Both the position numbers and the translations under genes were made by a program. DNA of 64,000 nucleotides from Odiellus spinosus (Eukaryota > Arthropoda > Arachnida > Opiliones > Phalangiidae): NCBI GenBank assembly GCA_963920705.1, contig CAWUCO010000183.1, positions 183,507 through 247,506 on the forward strand, given 5' to 3'. The notes under the pieces were generated by a model. The model did no database searches. It had not been told where the DNA came from and saw only the letters and a list, made by a program, of their open reading frames with translations. Of this stretch, positions 44,919 through 56,642 are shown piece by piece. The number at the start of each line of letters is the position of its first letter. Positions within the stretch are counted from its first letter, which is position 1.

Positions 44919-45976
44919 CTCCTTTAAAGGGAGAATGCAACCTAATTACAAGTGAATTTTTATCGATTCCTTATCGTTTAAATAGGCCTAATCCACCGAT
45001 AAAAAGTTCACAATACAAATATTAAACTAGAAATCAATTTAAAACTTACCCTGAAAATAGGCTTAGCGGGATTCATGGAGATCCTGAATTGCGTCCGTGT
45101 AAGGTCTAGTGACCAATGAGCAAAGGCCCGTCGTTCACGCGAGATATCCACGAGACTTACGTCGCCTGCGATTGGTCGCTAGACCTTACACGCGAGGAAA
45201 TCAGGAGCTCCATGAATCCCACTAAGCCTATTTTCAGGGTAAGTTTTAAATTTATTTCTAGTTTAATATTTGTTTGTAAATATTTTCAGTAGTGGATTAG
45301 GCCATCGAGAAATCACCCCCAGAAGGAGTCGTAAGGCAAGCAAAAGTCTCTATTGATTTTTTTTCCAAAACGGTCCCGTATAACGAGCGTAGTGCCACCA
45401 TTAAACACCTCAAAGAAACGATAATTTAAGACAAGATGTCAGCTACCATATGTACGTCGGGTTAGACTTAGACGCCGCGAATACAAAACCCGCCAGGGGC
45501 GTGAGCGTGTTTCGACGGCAGCGCGCCGAGTTTTTTCCCTAGGTAGCGGCGTAACGTATCGCCGACGTTTATCGGCGTATGACGTCGCGTCTCTCAGCTC
45601 TCCTGTGAACGACTGGGCACAATTTTTACTTTTACTTTCGAGGCGAGAAGTGAAAAGAATAACTTACCGTAGGTTTCCTAATCCAAAAAAAAACCCTGTT
45701 TATAAAGTTTGAGAAGCGGTTAATAAAGAGCGGTTGTCCTCTATTGATAAATTTTGTTGACTCTCTTCGACGCAGTCATATTGTACCAGATTTAGGACTC
45801 CAGAGACACACGCTGGAGGGCGCGCGGCTCGTTAGGCGGGACGAAAACGGTCTAAAATTATTTTGCTTGCCTTACGACTCCTTCTGGGGGTGATTTCTCG
45901 ATGATTAGGCCTATTTAAACAATAAGGAATCGATAAAAATCACTTGTTGTTAGGTTGCATCCTCCCTTTAAACAAA
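44919..45976. mobile_element. Nested palindromic element
   Basis: Three inverted pairs share one block. The outer arms are tttaaagggagaatgcaacctaa...ggcctaat (44924-44994) and their inverse (45904-45973). A foldback of ~150-bp arms (44985-45302) centres near 45140 (gcttagcgggattcatgg, ggtctagygaccaat). A third pair, gaaatcacccccagaagga...ggcaagcaaaa (45305-45345) and its inverse (45861-45900), encloses a CpG-rich core. The simplest reading is one TIR element with a foldback inserted in its left arm. Confidence 0.75.
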
Positions 45977-46378
45977 AATAAACGGCGGCTGGTATTTACA
46001 AAAGTCGAGAGAAGTTTACAAAATGAGAGAAGCATAGGTGGTTTGATAAAATAGATATAAAATCACTAAAGTTCGCTCGAAGACGAACTTGTGGAATTCC
46101 ATATATTTTCGACGAAGCTAGCAGACTATCGCGGCTCTCGATTATTTTACGTTCGAAATGACTCAGCAAACATAGGCCCTAAACAATTTTGAGCTTTTTC
46201 CGCCCGATGTCATACCTTGGGGAATCTGTTAGTTAATCCATGCTTAAAACCATCCCGAGTAAAGCAAAGGGGGCTCTAATTCTTTAGAAGGTTAGCGAAA
46301 GAGTATTTGGGAGGCCGTTACTGTTATAGCTACTCCGCGCCCTGCTTCGCTCGACGCTGATCTTTCTTTTCGTTTCAG

Positions 46379-46665
46379 CCTTCCCCTTGGATTCGGGAGT
46401 ATTGTCGATTCGTCTCGTTTTTGGTTTCTGGTTATTAGGCATCACCATATTCTGCAACGAAGTTAACGCCGTCTTCAAGGGGAAACTATACGCCAAAGAA
46501 TACGCCGGAGTCGAAACTGATCAAGACGTTGATAAGTTTGGCTTCAATCTTAAATTTAACGTAGGGGGAACAACGGGGCTAGTTAATATCGAGATCGGCA
46601 TTCCGATAGCATTTTACTTTTGGATAAGGGTTGGATTTTATCCGGCAGAAACGTATATTACTTAA
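46379..46665 (+). CDS. Terminal exon encoding a predicted secreted/small protein
   Basis: A strong acceptor (ctttcttttcgtttcag) precedes 46379, then ~94 open codons end at TAA 46665. Early residues form a hydrophobic signal-like segment (VLSIRLVFGFWLLGITIF) followed by NEVNA, a plausible signal peptidase site. The mature part has VETDQDVDKFGFNLKFNV and IEIGIPIAFYFWIRVGF and no cysteine cluster. No family recognised. The frame has no ATG, so a start exon would be upstream. Composition differs from the AT-rich repeats around it. One of few candidates for a host gene. Confidence 0.4.
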
Positions 46666-47670
46666 ATAACCCTTAATTTTAAGTAAAAGATAGGTTATTT
46701 ACGTACAAAGTCAAATGGCTGTAGCAAGCTTTATCCGCGATATGAAATTGCTCAGATTTATCAACGAGTAAGATATACGCGATAGAAATGGGAAATTTTG
46801 CCGAATTTATTCCATTATGCTTTCTTACCCGCATGATAATGACCAGATTCGTACGAGTCTTGAAGGCCGCTTCTTAATCGCTTAACGAGTTTACAAAAAG
46901 ATTTCACGTCGCGATTGACATTTATGACTTACGTCCACATTTAACAACACATTTACGCTTAGTCTTTCTTTTTTTCACAAGACACGCGCGAGAGTAATAT
47001 TTCCTCATTAATATAGTTCAAACAATCCCTTATAAAGGCGTTCATTCAGTCTTCGACTTGACTGTCCAGTCAGATAAAATCTGTTATCCAAAACTGTATA
47101 CATTCGTATTTATAATCGTTATAGGTAAAGATATGATAAGATTATCCAAAAATAATTTCAAATATTTCCATTGGTACGGTCCGATGTTAGGGCGGCGGTT
47201 CTCGCCTCATCGGGACCTGTGAGAGTGCTATCGAGTTAGACGATGTTTGAATGTTTAGCCATGAACCCGGCGACGGATAATTAAGACCCCGATTTCATTT
47301 GGTGTTCGTATTTTTCAGAAACAAACTGGAAAGATTTATGTGAGCTACGGTAAGTGAAACTGGGAATGAGAATATTCCCGTTTAATTGGGCGATGAGACG
47401 ACGAAGATGACCCAAATATCAACTGCACTGGCTTAACCCGTAAGGTCCCAGTTTTCCAGACGAGAAACCAAATGGGATCTCGGAGCGAAACAAACGCGCT
47501 AACCGAAAATATACCCATTAGTTGAAAAACCTTGTTGCCATGCAACAAGAAAGCTACAGGTTATTCATAACGTAAGTACTACTTTCACAGTTGTAATTAC
47601 AACTTTGAATGGACAGGTATGATTATCATTCCGAGAACACCCATCACAACTTTGAATGGGCATATATTAT
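46666..47670. other. Intergenic, nothing recognised
   Basis: No gene or structured repeat is supported; a minus frame at 47548-47345 has no domain. Confidence 0.35.
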
Positions 47671-47868
47671 CATTTTAAATGGGAGTGCCATTGATTCAAA
47701 CCTTTCACGAATAACTCTGCGAAAATTTCTACTTGGTCTATTATGCTGTACCAAAGACTTCCCAATCGCTTAGTTTTGGAAATGGTGGTGCTTGTTACAT
47801 TCTATAACACAAATTTTTGCAGAGTTATTCGTGAAAGGTTTGAATCAATGGCACTCCCATTTAAAGAG
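47671..47868. mobile_element. Foldback element related to the one at 8.06-8.72 kb
   Basis: gggagtgccattgattcaaa then cctttcacgaataactctgc at 47681-47720 is mirrored at 47818-47858. The stem core matches the inner arm at 8.3 kb (cctttcacaaataactctgc). Upstream tandem acaactttgaatgg units parallel the acaactcagaatgg units there. Confidence 0.8.
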
Positions 47869-47873
47869 ATTGT

Positions 47874-48420
47874 CCCACTAAGCCTTGGATTGTAATTTAT
47901 AACAACTCATTTAGTTAATATTTAAGTCCAAATGGAAAATAAAACTTATAAAAATTCAATTAAGGTATTTCAAAAATAAAATAAACAAAAATAATTACCA
48001 TATTCAAGTCTTTTGTTAAAGATATAGTAGTTTTACGAAACTAACCGATGAAACATTTTATGGCGTCTCTTACTCTCTTTTCGCTACTCTCCCGCTTATT
48101 TCACTTCCCAAATTCAGCGGGTGTAAAGGTAAAGGGGTGTGTTTTCTCTATCCCAGAATAAATATAGAGAACGGTCGCTTTGCAGCAGCGCGTAGGGAAT
48201 TTATAAGCGGGATGGTTAACCGCCTGACGGCGTGCTCATTGGCTAGAGGTGGAACCATACGGAGTTTCAACGCGTACGAACTTAGCATCATAGCAATGAC
48301 AGAGCTTGAAGCTACAGCCTTTTTTGCCTAAGCGGGCTGTCTAAGCGGGCTGTGCAAATACTCTATGGCCGTTTATGCACTACCTAGAGGCAACCGTAAT
48401 TTCAACGCGTGCAAAGCGAG
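47874..48420. repeat. Dispersed repeat, copy 2
   Basis: Diverged counterpart of 9210-9600, immediately downstream of the related foldback. It has a direct agcgggctgt repeat near 48330-48355. The open frame at 48137-48331 is not supported. Confidence 0.65.
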
Positions 48421-48779
48421 CGACCATTCTGTATAACATAGATTTAAAATTAATTTTACTTTATATTAAAGTCTGATTTGGGGAAAAAAAAAGGTCAAAA
48501 GCACACATATCGACATAAGATTAAACTAAATCACACAAAAAAGAAAACAAACAGCTTCCAAATTATAGATAGGCCTTCGGGTATGACGACTCTAGGTACA
48601 GACACACTGAGCTTTAACATGTACCAAAAAAGCGTCATGGGTAATCACTCGATTTTTGAGCTTCGATAATGTATAAGAATCTCGGATCTTGGCAGCCCAT
48701 GTTATTTTCCCATTGGAGTTAATACAGCCCAAACAGAGGAGCTGCTAGCAGTCTACGGAAAACTAGAGCTATGAATAAC

Positions 48780-48803
48780 AGACTCTGCCGAAAGGCAGAG
48801 TCT
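48780..48803. other. Perfect 10-bp hairpin with GAAA loop
   Basis: agactctgcc-gaaa-ggcagagtct. A GNRA loop on an uninterrupted stem is very stable as RNA. No T-run follows, so a Pol III or bacterial-type terminator is not indicated. Confidence 0.6.
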
Positions 48804-48999
48804 AATATTTCGCAAGTGGAAAAACATTTATCCACTCCTATTAGTTTAAGAGAAAAATCGCTTTTATAGAGAATGGCAATGAAGATGATATTTTTGGAGC
48901 AAATTACGTGATTGACCAAACTTATATGCAAGACAATTACAGTTATGGGTGTTTCTTTTTAGCGCGCTTTGGACCTTACGATCGTAAATGGGAACCAGG

Positions 49000-49599
49000 T
49001 ATAAAATTGACGGAAACGTCGAATAGACTTCCATATTTTTCTACATTAAAAATATTTTTATGAAAATTTTGAAAACATTTTGAAATATAGTTTTAAAATT
49101 AAACAATTACGAAAACTAATATTTTAAATATTGCCATTAAGAATGAAAGTTAAAAATACTGTTAACATAATTTTCAGTTTTAATGGCATTTAAAAATATT
49201 TCAGTGGAATCCAACGGTTGTTAATTATAAATGAATAAATTGGTTGTCTTGACCCGCGGGTGAATGTCCATCTCATCTCGGTGACGTCAGGCGGACAGTA
49301 AAGGGTAAAAAATCTCATCTGAGTGATGTCAGCACTTTTTCTAGCACGACATTTTCTCAGTTTTCATTCGCAACAGTTTGTTCGCATGTAGCCCAATCCC
49401 ATCTCAACCAATCGGTTTCTATTGATCAAATTTTATCTTTCACTTTTCGCCCAATTCCCCTCTCGCCCAAAAAACGTTATTTACTTATAAAATTACGTAC
49501 ATGTATTATATCAAAACTTTGTATAAAAAATTTAGATCGCGGTTGAGAAGGACCTTTTTCATTTTTATTTTTATTTTTTTCATTCGCAGCTTCTCATGC
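49000..49599. other. AT-rich spacer
   Basis: Two similar phrases, ccatctcatctcggtgacgtcag and aaatctcatctgagtgatgtcag (49268, 49310), form a small direct repeat. No coding segment. Confidence 0.35.
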
Positions 49600-49604
49600 G
49601 CAGG

Positions 49605-50130
49605 TTATTAATTTAATTATACCAAAACGTAGCTTTCCTTCGCACTTCTAAAAAAGTGAATTTATACCCAACGATGGTCGACCAAAGCCGTGAAGGTACA
49701 GAAATTAAAAATTATCGGTTAAAGAAATAGGAAAGCCACAGTTTAAGAAATTAGAAAGTTATACTTCTAGATATTAATATAAATAAAATTATACAAAAAA
49801 AGACCACCTATGTAAAGTTTTAATAGTAGAATTCACCCTTGAAAAAGCAATCTTATTACATATATAGGGGTAGCGTAAAAAATAACCTGTCCAAGGTGGA
49901 TTTTACTATAGAAAGACTACAAAATTTAAAATTTTAATATACGTCTTTTTTATTATTGTTATTTATATTAATATCTAAAAGTATAACTTTCTAATTTCTT
50001 AGACTGTGGCTTTCGTGTTTCTTTATCCGTTAATTTCCACCCTTCACGGTTTTCGTCGACCTTCGTTTAAAAACACTTTCTTAGAAGTACGAAGCAAATT
50101 AGCAAAGCTACCTTTTTGTATAATTATAAT
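49605..50130. mobile_element. Foldback element, ~190-bp arms
   Basis: cttcgcacttctaaaaaagtg, gccgtgaaggt, aaagccacagtttaagaaat and tagaaagttatacttctagat (49636-49770) are all mirrored in 49960-50100 with modest divergence. The loop is AT-rich. The open frame at 50006-50278 overlaps the right arm and is not a gene. Confidence 0.8.
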
Positions 50131-50629
50131 GCGAATCCAAACTAGTCTCCCAATGCCTTTTGACCCAAAAGCTTTATTGTTTGGGCGAAGACGATATTCA
50201 ACAAGAAACTATATTTGCCACGGTCTTTATTTCTCACGATTTGATTCCCTTCTCGCCTTTCCATGGGACGAACAGTGATCAGACAATAAGATGACCATTT
50301 TAGTTATCATTGACAAAAAAGCCGCCTCATATAGGTAAAATAATGTTAATTTTCTGTTGAAATCTTGATTGGGTATAAATAAGCAACGCCTGCGTTGTTC
50401 TAATATCGTTAAAAATTTGTATACCTGGCTATTAAAAAATACTATGAATTGTACCAGAAAAAATTTGTTGTACATCAAGAATCCATTCCGGTTCCATGAG
50501 AATGTAGGAGCATAGCTTTAGCCTCTGGTACTATCCTCGCAAACTTTGTAACAAAAGCTCGTCTGCAATTTTCGCAACACCACACAACGCACTCTGGCGT
50601 TAGAATATGTCATTTTATTTTTCGTTAAA
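50131..50629. other. Spacer
   Basis: No feature supported; it ends just before the small frame that follows. Confidence 0.3.
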
Positions 50630-50926
50630 ATGGCGAGTAAGGCGAGCATCAACCTAAATGGTAATCAATTGGATGTCTTCTTTTCCTTGGCGGAAATTTG
50701 TGTAAATAATTTTATTAAAGACCATGAATTTAAAGATCTTAATACTAGTTTGGTTTTCAATAATAATTCAGACTAGTTTTTCTTTAATAAATACGCGAAT
50801 TGGACAAGTTTATTTTCCCGAGTTCAAGAACAAAGGCTTAACTCATCCAGCTTAAATTCTGAAGGTCAAAGATTAAACCAAATTTTAAATAATCATTTTA
50901 AAATATATTTAGCTCTCATAAAATAG
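50630..50926 (+). pseudogene. Small protein, 98 codons with one internal TAG
   Basis: ATG at 50630 in a reasonable context (taaaATGG) opens MASKASINLNGNQLDVFFSL and continues to TAG at 50774-50776, exactly codon 49. The same frame stays open afterwards (FFFNKYANWTSLFSRVQEQR, then LNSEGQRLNQILNNHFKIYL) until TAG at 50924. Both halves have similar amphipathic, Asn/Leu-rich character, so the internal stop probably interrupts one protein. No family recognised. It could be a structural protein remnant of a transposon or virus. Confidence 0.45.
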
Positions 50927-50964
50927 TACAAAATATTACCTCTCCTCGTCCCAAGTCTAATTGT

Positions 50965-51795
50965 AAACAAGAAAACTAATGAAACCAGGTAGACGATGTT
51001 AAAAATTGATTTTATAATTAGGTTAAAATAAGAGGAGTGACACACTTCTTGCTATAGGGTTACTTTTGCCGCTACACTATTTACACGATGAAACTAGTGT
51101 CACCTGCTAGTAGAACGTTTACATAATATTTATTTACAAAATAAAATGAAATTTAAATATGATATTATGATAGCAAAAGACTAATACAATTTTATTAAGC
51201 ATAATTGATACGAAAAAACTGTATTAAAATAACAATGCTAAACAAGAAAACTAATGAAACCAGGTAGACGATGTTAAAAATTTATTTTATAATTTTTGGG
51301 TTAAAATAAGAAAGAGGAGTGGCACACTTCTTGCTATAATGTTACTTTAGCCGCTACACTATTTACACGATGAAACTAGTGTCACCTGCTAGTAGAACGT
51401 TTACATCATATTTATTTACAAAATAAAATTAAATTTAAATATGATATTATGATAGAAGAAGACTAATACTATTTTATTAAGCATAAATGATACGAAAAAA
51501 TCGTATTAAAATAACAATGCTAAGCAAGAAAACTAATGAAACCAGATAGACGATGTTAAAAATTTATTTTATAATTTTTGGGTTAAAATAAGAAAGAGGA
51601 GTGGCACTTTTCTTGCTATAAGGTTACTTTAGCCGCTACACTATTTACACAATGAAACTAGTGTCACCTACTGGTAGAACGTTTACATCATATTTATTTA
51701 CAAAATAAAATTAAATTTAAATATGATATTATGATAGAAGACTAATACTATTTTATTAAGCATAAATGATACGAAAAAATCGTATTAAAATAACT
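50965..51795 (+). repeat. ~275-bp tandem repeat, three copies
   Basis: Copies start at about 50969, 51244 and 51525 (aagaaaactaatgaaacca). Conserved words include ttagccgctacactatttacac, gaaactagtgtcacct and tatgatattatgatag. Degenerate relatives continue to about 52430 and again near 52770-52860. Confidence 0.9.
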
Positions 51796-52518
51796 AGTCA
51801 AATTCTAATGACAATTAAAAATAGGAGCGTCCCGAGAGCGACGTATTCAGTTACATGTTTAGACCCCACGCTCCGTGCAAGCACGGACGCGCCATACCAC
51901 TACCTTAATTTTCGAGCCTCTGTTATTTTACAGATACATAATAGTTGAAGTTTATCTTAACTTAAAATTATTCTAACCAAAATTAAAACAATAAAACCAT
52001 AATTAAACTATTTTCAAGCTATAGGACTAAATTAAACATAATGATGATAGAATCAAATTAACTATGATTAAACAAATTGTAGTTGAAATGGATTTTACAA
52101 GAATAAATAGATTATTTATTATTAATTAATTTAAACCTAAGACTGAATTAAAGAGAATGATGTGATTAAACAAATTATAGAAAATGACGAAATGAGTTTA
52201 ACCTTCCTTGACTGAAAGGTATTAAGGTAAGCTTTAAGCCGAGTTCGAGGGAAACTAGTGTCACCTACAGCATAAGCTACTACTTATTCCAAGCCTTCAG
52301 AAAGATAGTTAATTTAAAAAATATAATTAAATTTAAATATGATTTTTTGAAAGAGGACTAGAACTAATTATTATTGAATTTAAATCAAGCATAATTAAAG
52401 TTTTTAAAAAAATCGTACGCCTCTATTTCGTTATGTTGCTGTAGTCCTACTTCCTACTAATCTAGCGTGACCTAGTGAAAAAAGTTAAGGGCAAATTCAT
52501 TTAATAAATATAATTAAA
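51796..52518. repeat. Degenerate continuation of the ~275-bp repeat
   Basis: gggaaactagtgtcacctacag (52250) and aaatttaaatatgatttttt (52330) match the repeat, separated by unrelated AT-rich sequence with aaacaaattatag-type words. No gene supported. Confidence 0.55.
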
Positions 52519-52743
52519 TAGAATTTAAAATAAGAAACGACGAAAGTTTTCTCGTGTCGTGAAATTAATTTCACGACAGGATATTTTTTGTTTTTGTATA
52601 AAGTCTCAAATCATTTTGTAAAACGGTTGACTCTTGATAATGGTGCCATGAAGGCCACCGAAACTGCAGTCGAGTTTTAAATAATAAACTTTTTAACGCT
52701 TGGGCACGAGAAAACTTTCGTCGTCTCTTATTTTAAATTCTAT
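52519..52743. repeat. Inverted repeat with nested perfect palindrome
   Basis: tagaatttaaaataagaaacg plus acgaaagttttctcgtg (52519-52557) is mirrored at 52705-52743 with one mismatch. Directly inside the left arm is the palindrome tgtcgtgaaatt/aatttcacgaca (52555-52578). Confidence 0.75.
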
Positions 52744-52902
52744 ATTTTTGCGCAAGTTAAAATAGCTAATTTTATAAATTTAAAATATAATTAAATTTAA
52801 ATATTATATTATGATCGTTTAAGAATAGTAATATTAAATTTTATAATTTAAATTACGAGTAAGAAGCTTTTAAATTTTTTATTTAATTGGATACATCATT
52901 GA

Positions 52903-54152
52903 GTTGGGAATATATATGTCTTCTAGAGTTCTTGTTCCAATCTGCGCATCGCGGGGCCACTTTTTTCAATTACAATAGTTTATTATTAGGCGGTGGCGCC
53001 ATCTACCTCTAGCAACGTGAACTAGATAGTTCCCGCCGCTAGAGGTAGATGGCGCTAGTCATAATTTTTGGGTGAAATTAAGGCGGAAAATTTGATTGAT
53101 TCTCAAACTAATATGTGAAACCTGGTGAAACACGTTTAGAATTGGCAGATTTTTTGAAGTTAGGTCGTGTGTAAACTGAAAATAAAGTAACACTACGAGA
53201 AAAATAGTTTTTTTACGCGAATCGAAAATGAACATAATTAGCTATTTATATTGATTCGACTTAAAAATAGAAAGCACAATGGGCAATTGCATAAATTCGT
53301 GTAGAAACAAAAACGCCTGGTGCCATAAGTACGGCCACAATACCAATTGTGAAGCATACATTAAGGTATTTCTAAACAAATGTTAATCAAGATTCCCATT
53401 TTAAAATTTTACGTAATTTGCGGGGAATCATTTTAATCACTCGGACAATCAGGCTGTGGCGAAAATATATTTGCAATGGGGAAATACGATTTCTACTTTG
53501 CTTTTATCACAAACCTTAAACCTTAAAGTATATATTTCAATCGGTAGATTTAAAATTTAATTATTTACAGAAAACGTTCAATCGAGTTAACTTTGATCAC
53601 AATCAGATTTAATTGCTGGGGAAGAACAAAATGTAAATGATAATATGATTTGAATCTAATAGCGAAATAATTGAGTGACAAGTAGGGCTAATTTATCGAT
53701 TAAATAATAATAATAAAAGGCTTTATTGGAGAAGGAAACTTACCCAATTGATTCTGTTCAAATGTTAAAAATGTTACGAAATTTTCCTTTTCGGATTGTT
53801 TTAAAATACAATTTTAATGTGTAATTCAGAATATTTCAAACATTAGAACTAATCTTAAAACTTATTCCGTGTGAGAGACTCATTTGTTCACGTAAGCTTT
53901 GAATGCAAAGATTATATGGTTTAAGAATCAATCAAATTTCCCGCCAAAAATGACACTCTAAAGCTGCTGAAAGCGCCATCTGACTCTAGCGGTGGAAAGT
54001 ATAAAGTTCCCGCGGCTAGATGTAGATGGCGCCACCGACTAATGATAAAGATGTCCGTCCCTATTATGTTTTTGGAGCAGGCCCCGCAAAACCTCCCTTG
54101 CCGAACGGCAAATGATAACTCTAGAAGACATATATATTCCCAACTCAATGAT
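52903..54152. mobile_element. ~1.25-kb inverted-repeat element carrying paired AGATGGCGC motifs
   Basis: Outer words catcattgagttgggaata and tatgtcttctagagtt are mirrored at the right end, and similarity extends ~200 bases inward to gatgattct/agaatcaatc. Each arm contains its own smaller palindrome (gcgccatctacctctagc with its inverse at 52996-53055; a weaker pair at 53970-54032). The interior holds a short Cys-rich exon. It looks like a DNA transposon with structured ends. Confidence 0.8.
53279..53365 (+). CDS. Cys-rich first exon (MGNC start)
   Basis: ATG at 53279 opens 29 codons, MGNCINSCRNKN then AWCHKYGHNTNCEAYIK, ending at a GTATTT donor. The spacing C-x3-C...C-x-H-x6-H/N-C hints at a metal-binding or disulphide-rich head, and MG could be N-myristoylated, but both are speculative for so short a segment. 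No second exon was identified. It lies inside the inverted-repeat element, so it may be the remnant of its only gene. Confidence 0.3.
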
Positions 54153-56642
54153 CTGCTCCCATTTTTCCATGTTTATAATACACCGTGTTAATAAATAAAT
54201 TATGTAATCTTTTCAAAAATCCTACTCGACTTATCGCGTTGTCAGTGCAAATAATCTTGTTTCTACTCCATACCCAATTAAGAGTATCTTTTCTAGCCAA
54301 TAGCGAAGCTCTATAATTGTAAACATTGTCTGCTTAAAGCGAGTGTCGGCGCGATCCTTGCCCCATGAGTTTGCTCCACCGCACGACGCTTAAAAACTGA
54401 CTGAATGTGCTGCCATCTATAATTTTCAAGTTTGAAGTAACGTTTTTTTTCTAGCAGTCCTGGAAATAAGCTACTTTGTCTCCCCTCGCGTTTCACCCCC
54501 CCCCCCCCTTTTACTCCGCGAGTAGAGGAATATAGCTAGGGCCCGCTTTTTAGGCCAATGGCGGGACATTAAGGGTACTTTTTCGAGAACTAGTTTAGTT
54601 ACGTAAAATAGATTTAAACCAAAAAAAACTCGTTTTGGTTAGTTTGATAAAGCTTCTTTATTACTTATATTATACTCCGAAATACAAAATAGTATATGAT
54701 TTAAACAGCCTATAGTAAAGAAAATCGTCTCTTTATGTCTGCCTTTGTCAATGGATTTCACAAGCGCCCGAATGTGATGATGAATAATAGAAATTAGTGG
54801 ACTAAGTAATATTACGACAATATAGAATTTGCTTTTGATTACAATTACCGACCAAAACAAATCGATAGTCCGGTAGCGTAATCAGATGTATTACTTTCTG
54901 TGAGGTACATTATACCTGCCGAGTCTTAAAACGGCTAAAGCTGGAACCTAAGCGCTATCAGGCTTATACAAAACGTAACAAGAGCGTTTCAATCGTTAAC
55001 GAATAAATTGCAGCCCGGCTACATTGAAAAAAGTTACAATCCCTGAAATATAAGTGGATGGATTAGTCGAATTACGCGTTATTATGTTAAATAAAAACAA
55101 TCTTGATTAATTTCCCTTCTTGAAAATAACGACGATTATACTCAAACCATTTTTTCATGGAAGTTAATTATAATTTCTAGAAATCTGTATAGGAAAACAA
55201 AGGGCACAAAGGGTTGTTGCGTATCGTTTTAAATTTTTTTAAGAGGGGGCACTAAAAACTGTGTGCTAAATGTGTACCGCATAAAACATAATAATAATGT
55301 TTTTAATCAAACACTAAAATTTGCGAAATAATAATCAGTTCGTTTGGAATTGCCTTCTGGAAATGCTTCCACAAGCTACTGACAGCCCTGGAATAAAGGA
55401 AAAGTTGTGTTAGAGGGCTTTGGATTTTATTATTATCCTTTATTGAAAAATATGTACAGCTGGCACTTTATATTATAGTATTTTACAAAATAAAACAATT
55501 TCACAATTGTGCCCCCCCCCCCCCCAATATGGAAGGTGTTAAATGCGCATTTTTGGTGGGCAGTCAAGTGACGTCCTCACATCCCGCACGCGTCTGTACC
55601 AGGTCAAATTACAACAGGCTAAATTCTAGCCGCCTTAGCTGCATTTCTATAATTTTGGATTTTCTTGGACAAGAGACGAAAGGAGGAAAATTGAAAAAGA
55701 TTCGCGATCGCGCAGACAGTTTGTTTGGTCAAATGGGGGAAAATAAAAACGAGGAATTGGAGGGGAAAGCACAGTTTCAGAGGCTATGAACGACACGAGT
55801 TAAAACTTGTGGCCGCTCTTCATGCCCTTACCCTTACATTATAGAAAAATTGAGCCGGGAAACAACTTTAACTACCCCCTCTAATGTGTAAACAGGTGTT
55901 AAAAAGAGAGTAAGGTCTATTTTCGCCCGCTATAGACATCTTGCGTTTATGTTGACCCCCTCGCCCCTCCAAAGGAGCTAAGCAACCTACAGATAGTACA
56001 AAATCACCCAAGCAAAGGGGGATGAAACATGGGCATGCGATCATCATTCCCCTTTACAGGTCTGATTCAGTGGTTTCCCTACCCCCTTTTTGAAACTATT
56101 CCTATCCCCTTCTAAACTATTTACATCGCTCTTAGGAGTTTTATATTTTCCATTTTCTCATGGATATTTTCTCTGGCTACATTTCCGACTCGGTTTGGAA
56201 ATGCGCCTATCTGGGGGAGGGTGGGATTGAAAGGGTCTTTGTTACAATATTATACGCAATTAGGGGTCAAATCCAAAAATAGTCTAAACGTTAATCCTTG
56301 ATAAAATATTTTAAAAACAAATTTTTAATGATATCGGTCCCAATTGTTTACAGGTTTAGTACTTTTAATAATTCAGGGGAATATCTCAATAATGAATTTT
56401 TTTACACTTTGGGCGGATGAACCATTTTCGGTATTTTCAATGAAAATACCGAAAATTCTTCCCAGGATAGAAATAATTCTTACAAGTTTTTGTAGGAAGT
56501 AATTTTTCAAGGAAAAATATTTTAAGGATTTTTATACATGATCTATTTCGAAAAATAGCGCCACGAAGTTCACGAACTAAAATAAATGGTAAAGATATCT
56601 CATTTTGTCTTGAGGATGTCCAAATAATTTAAGGGTGCTGAC
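54153..56642. other. Gene-poor stretch
   Basis: Homopolymer runs at about 54496 and 55511 (C). A plus frame at 55529-55789 and minus frames at 54311-54496 and 54639-54860 have no domains. A local inverted repeat, cggtattttcaatgaaaataccg, lies near 56430-56453. Nothing else supported. Confidence 0.35.
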
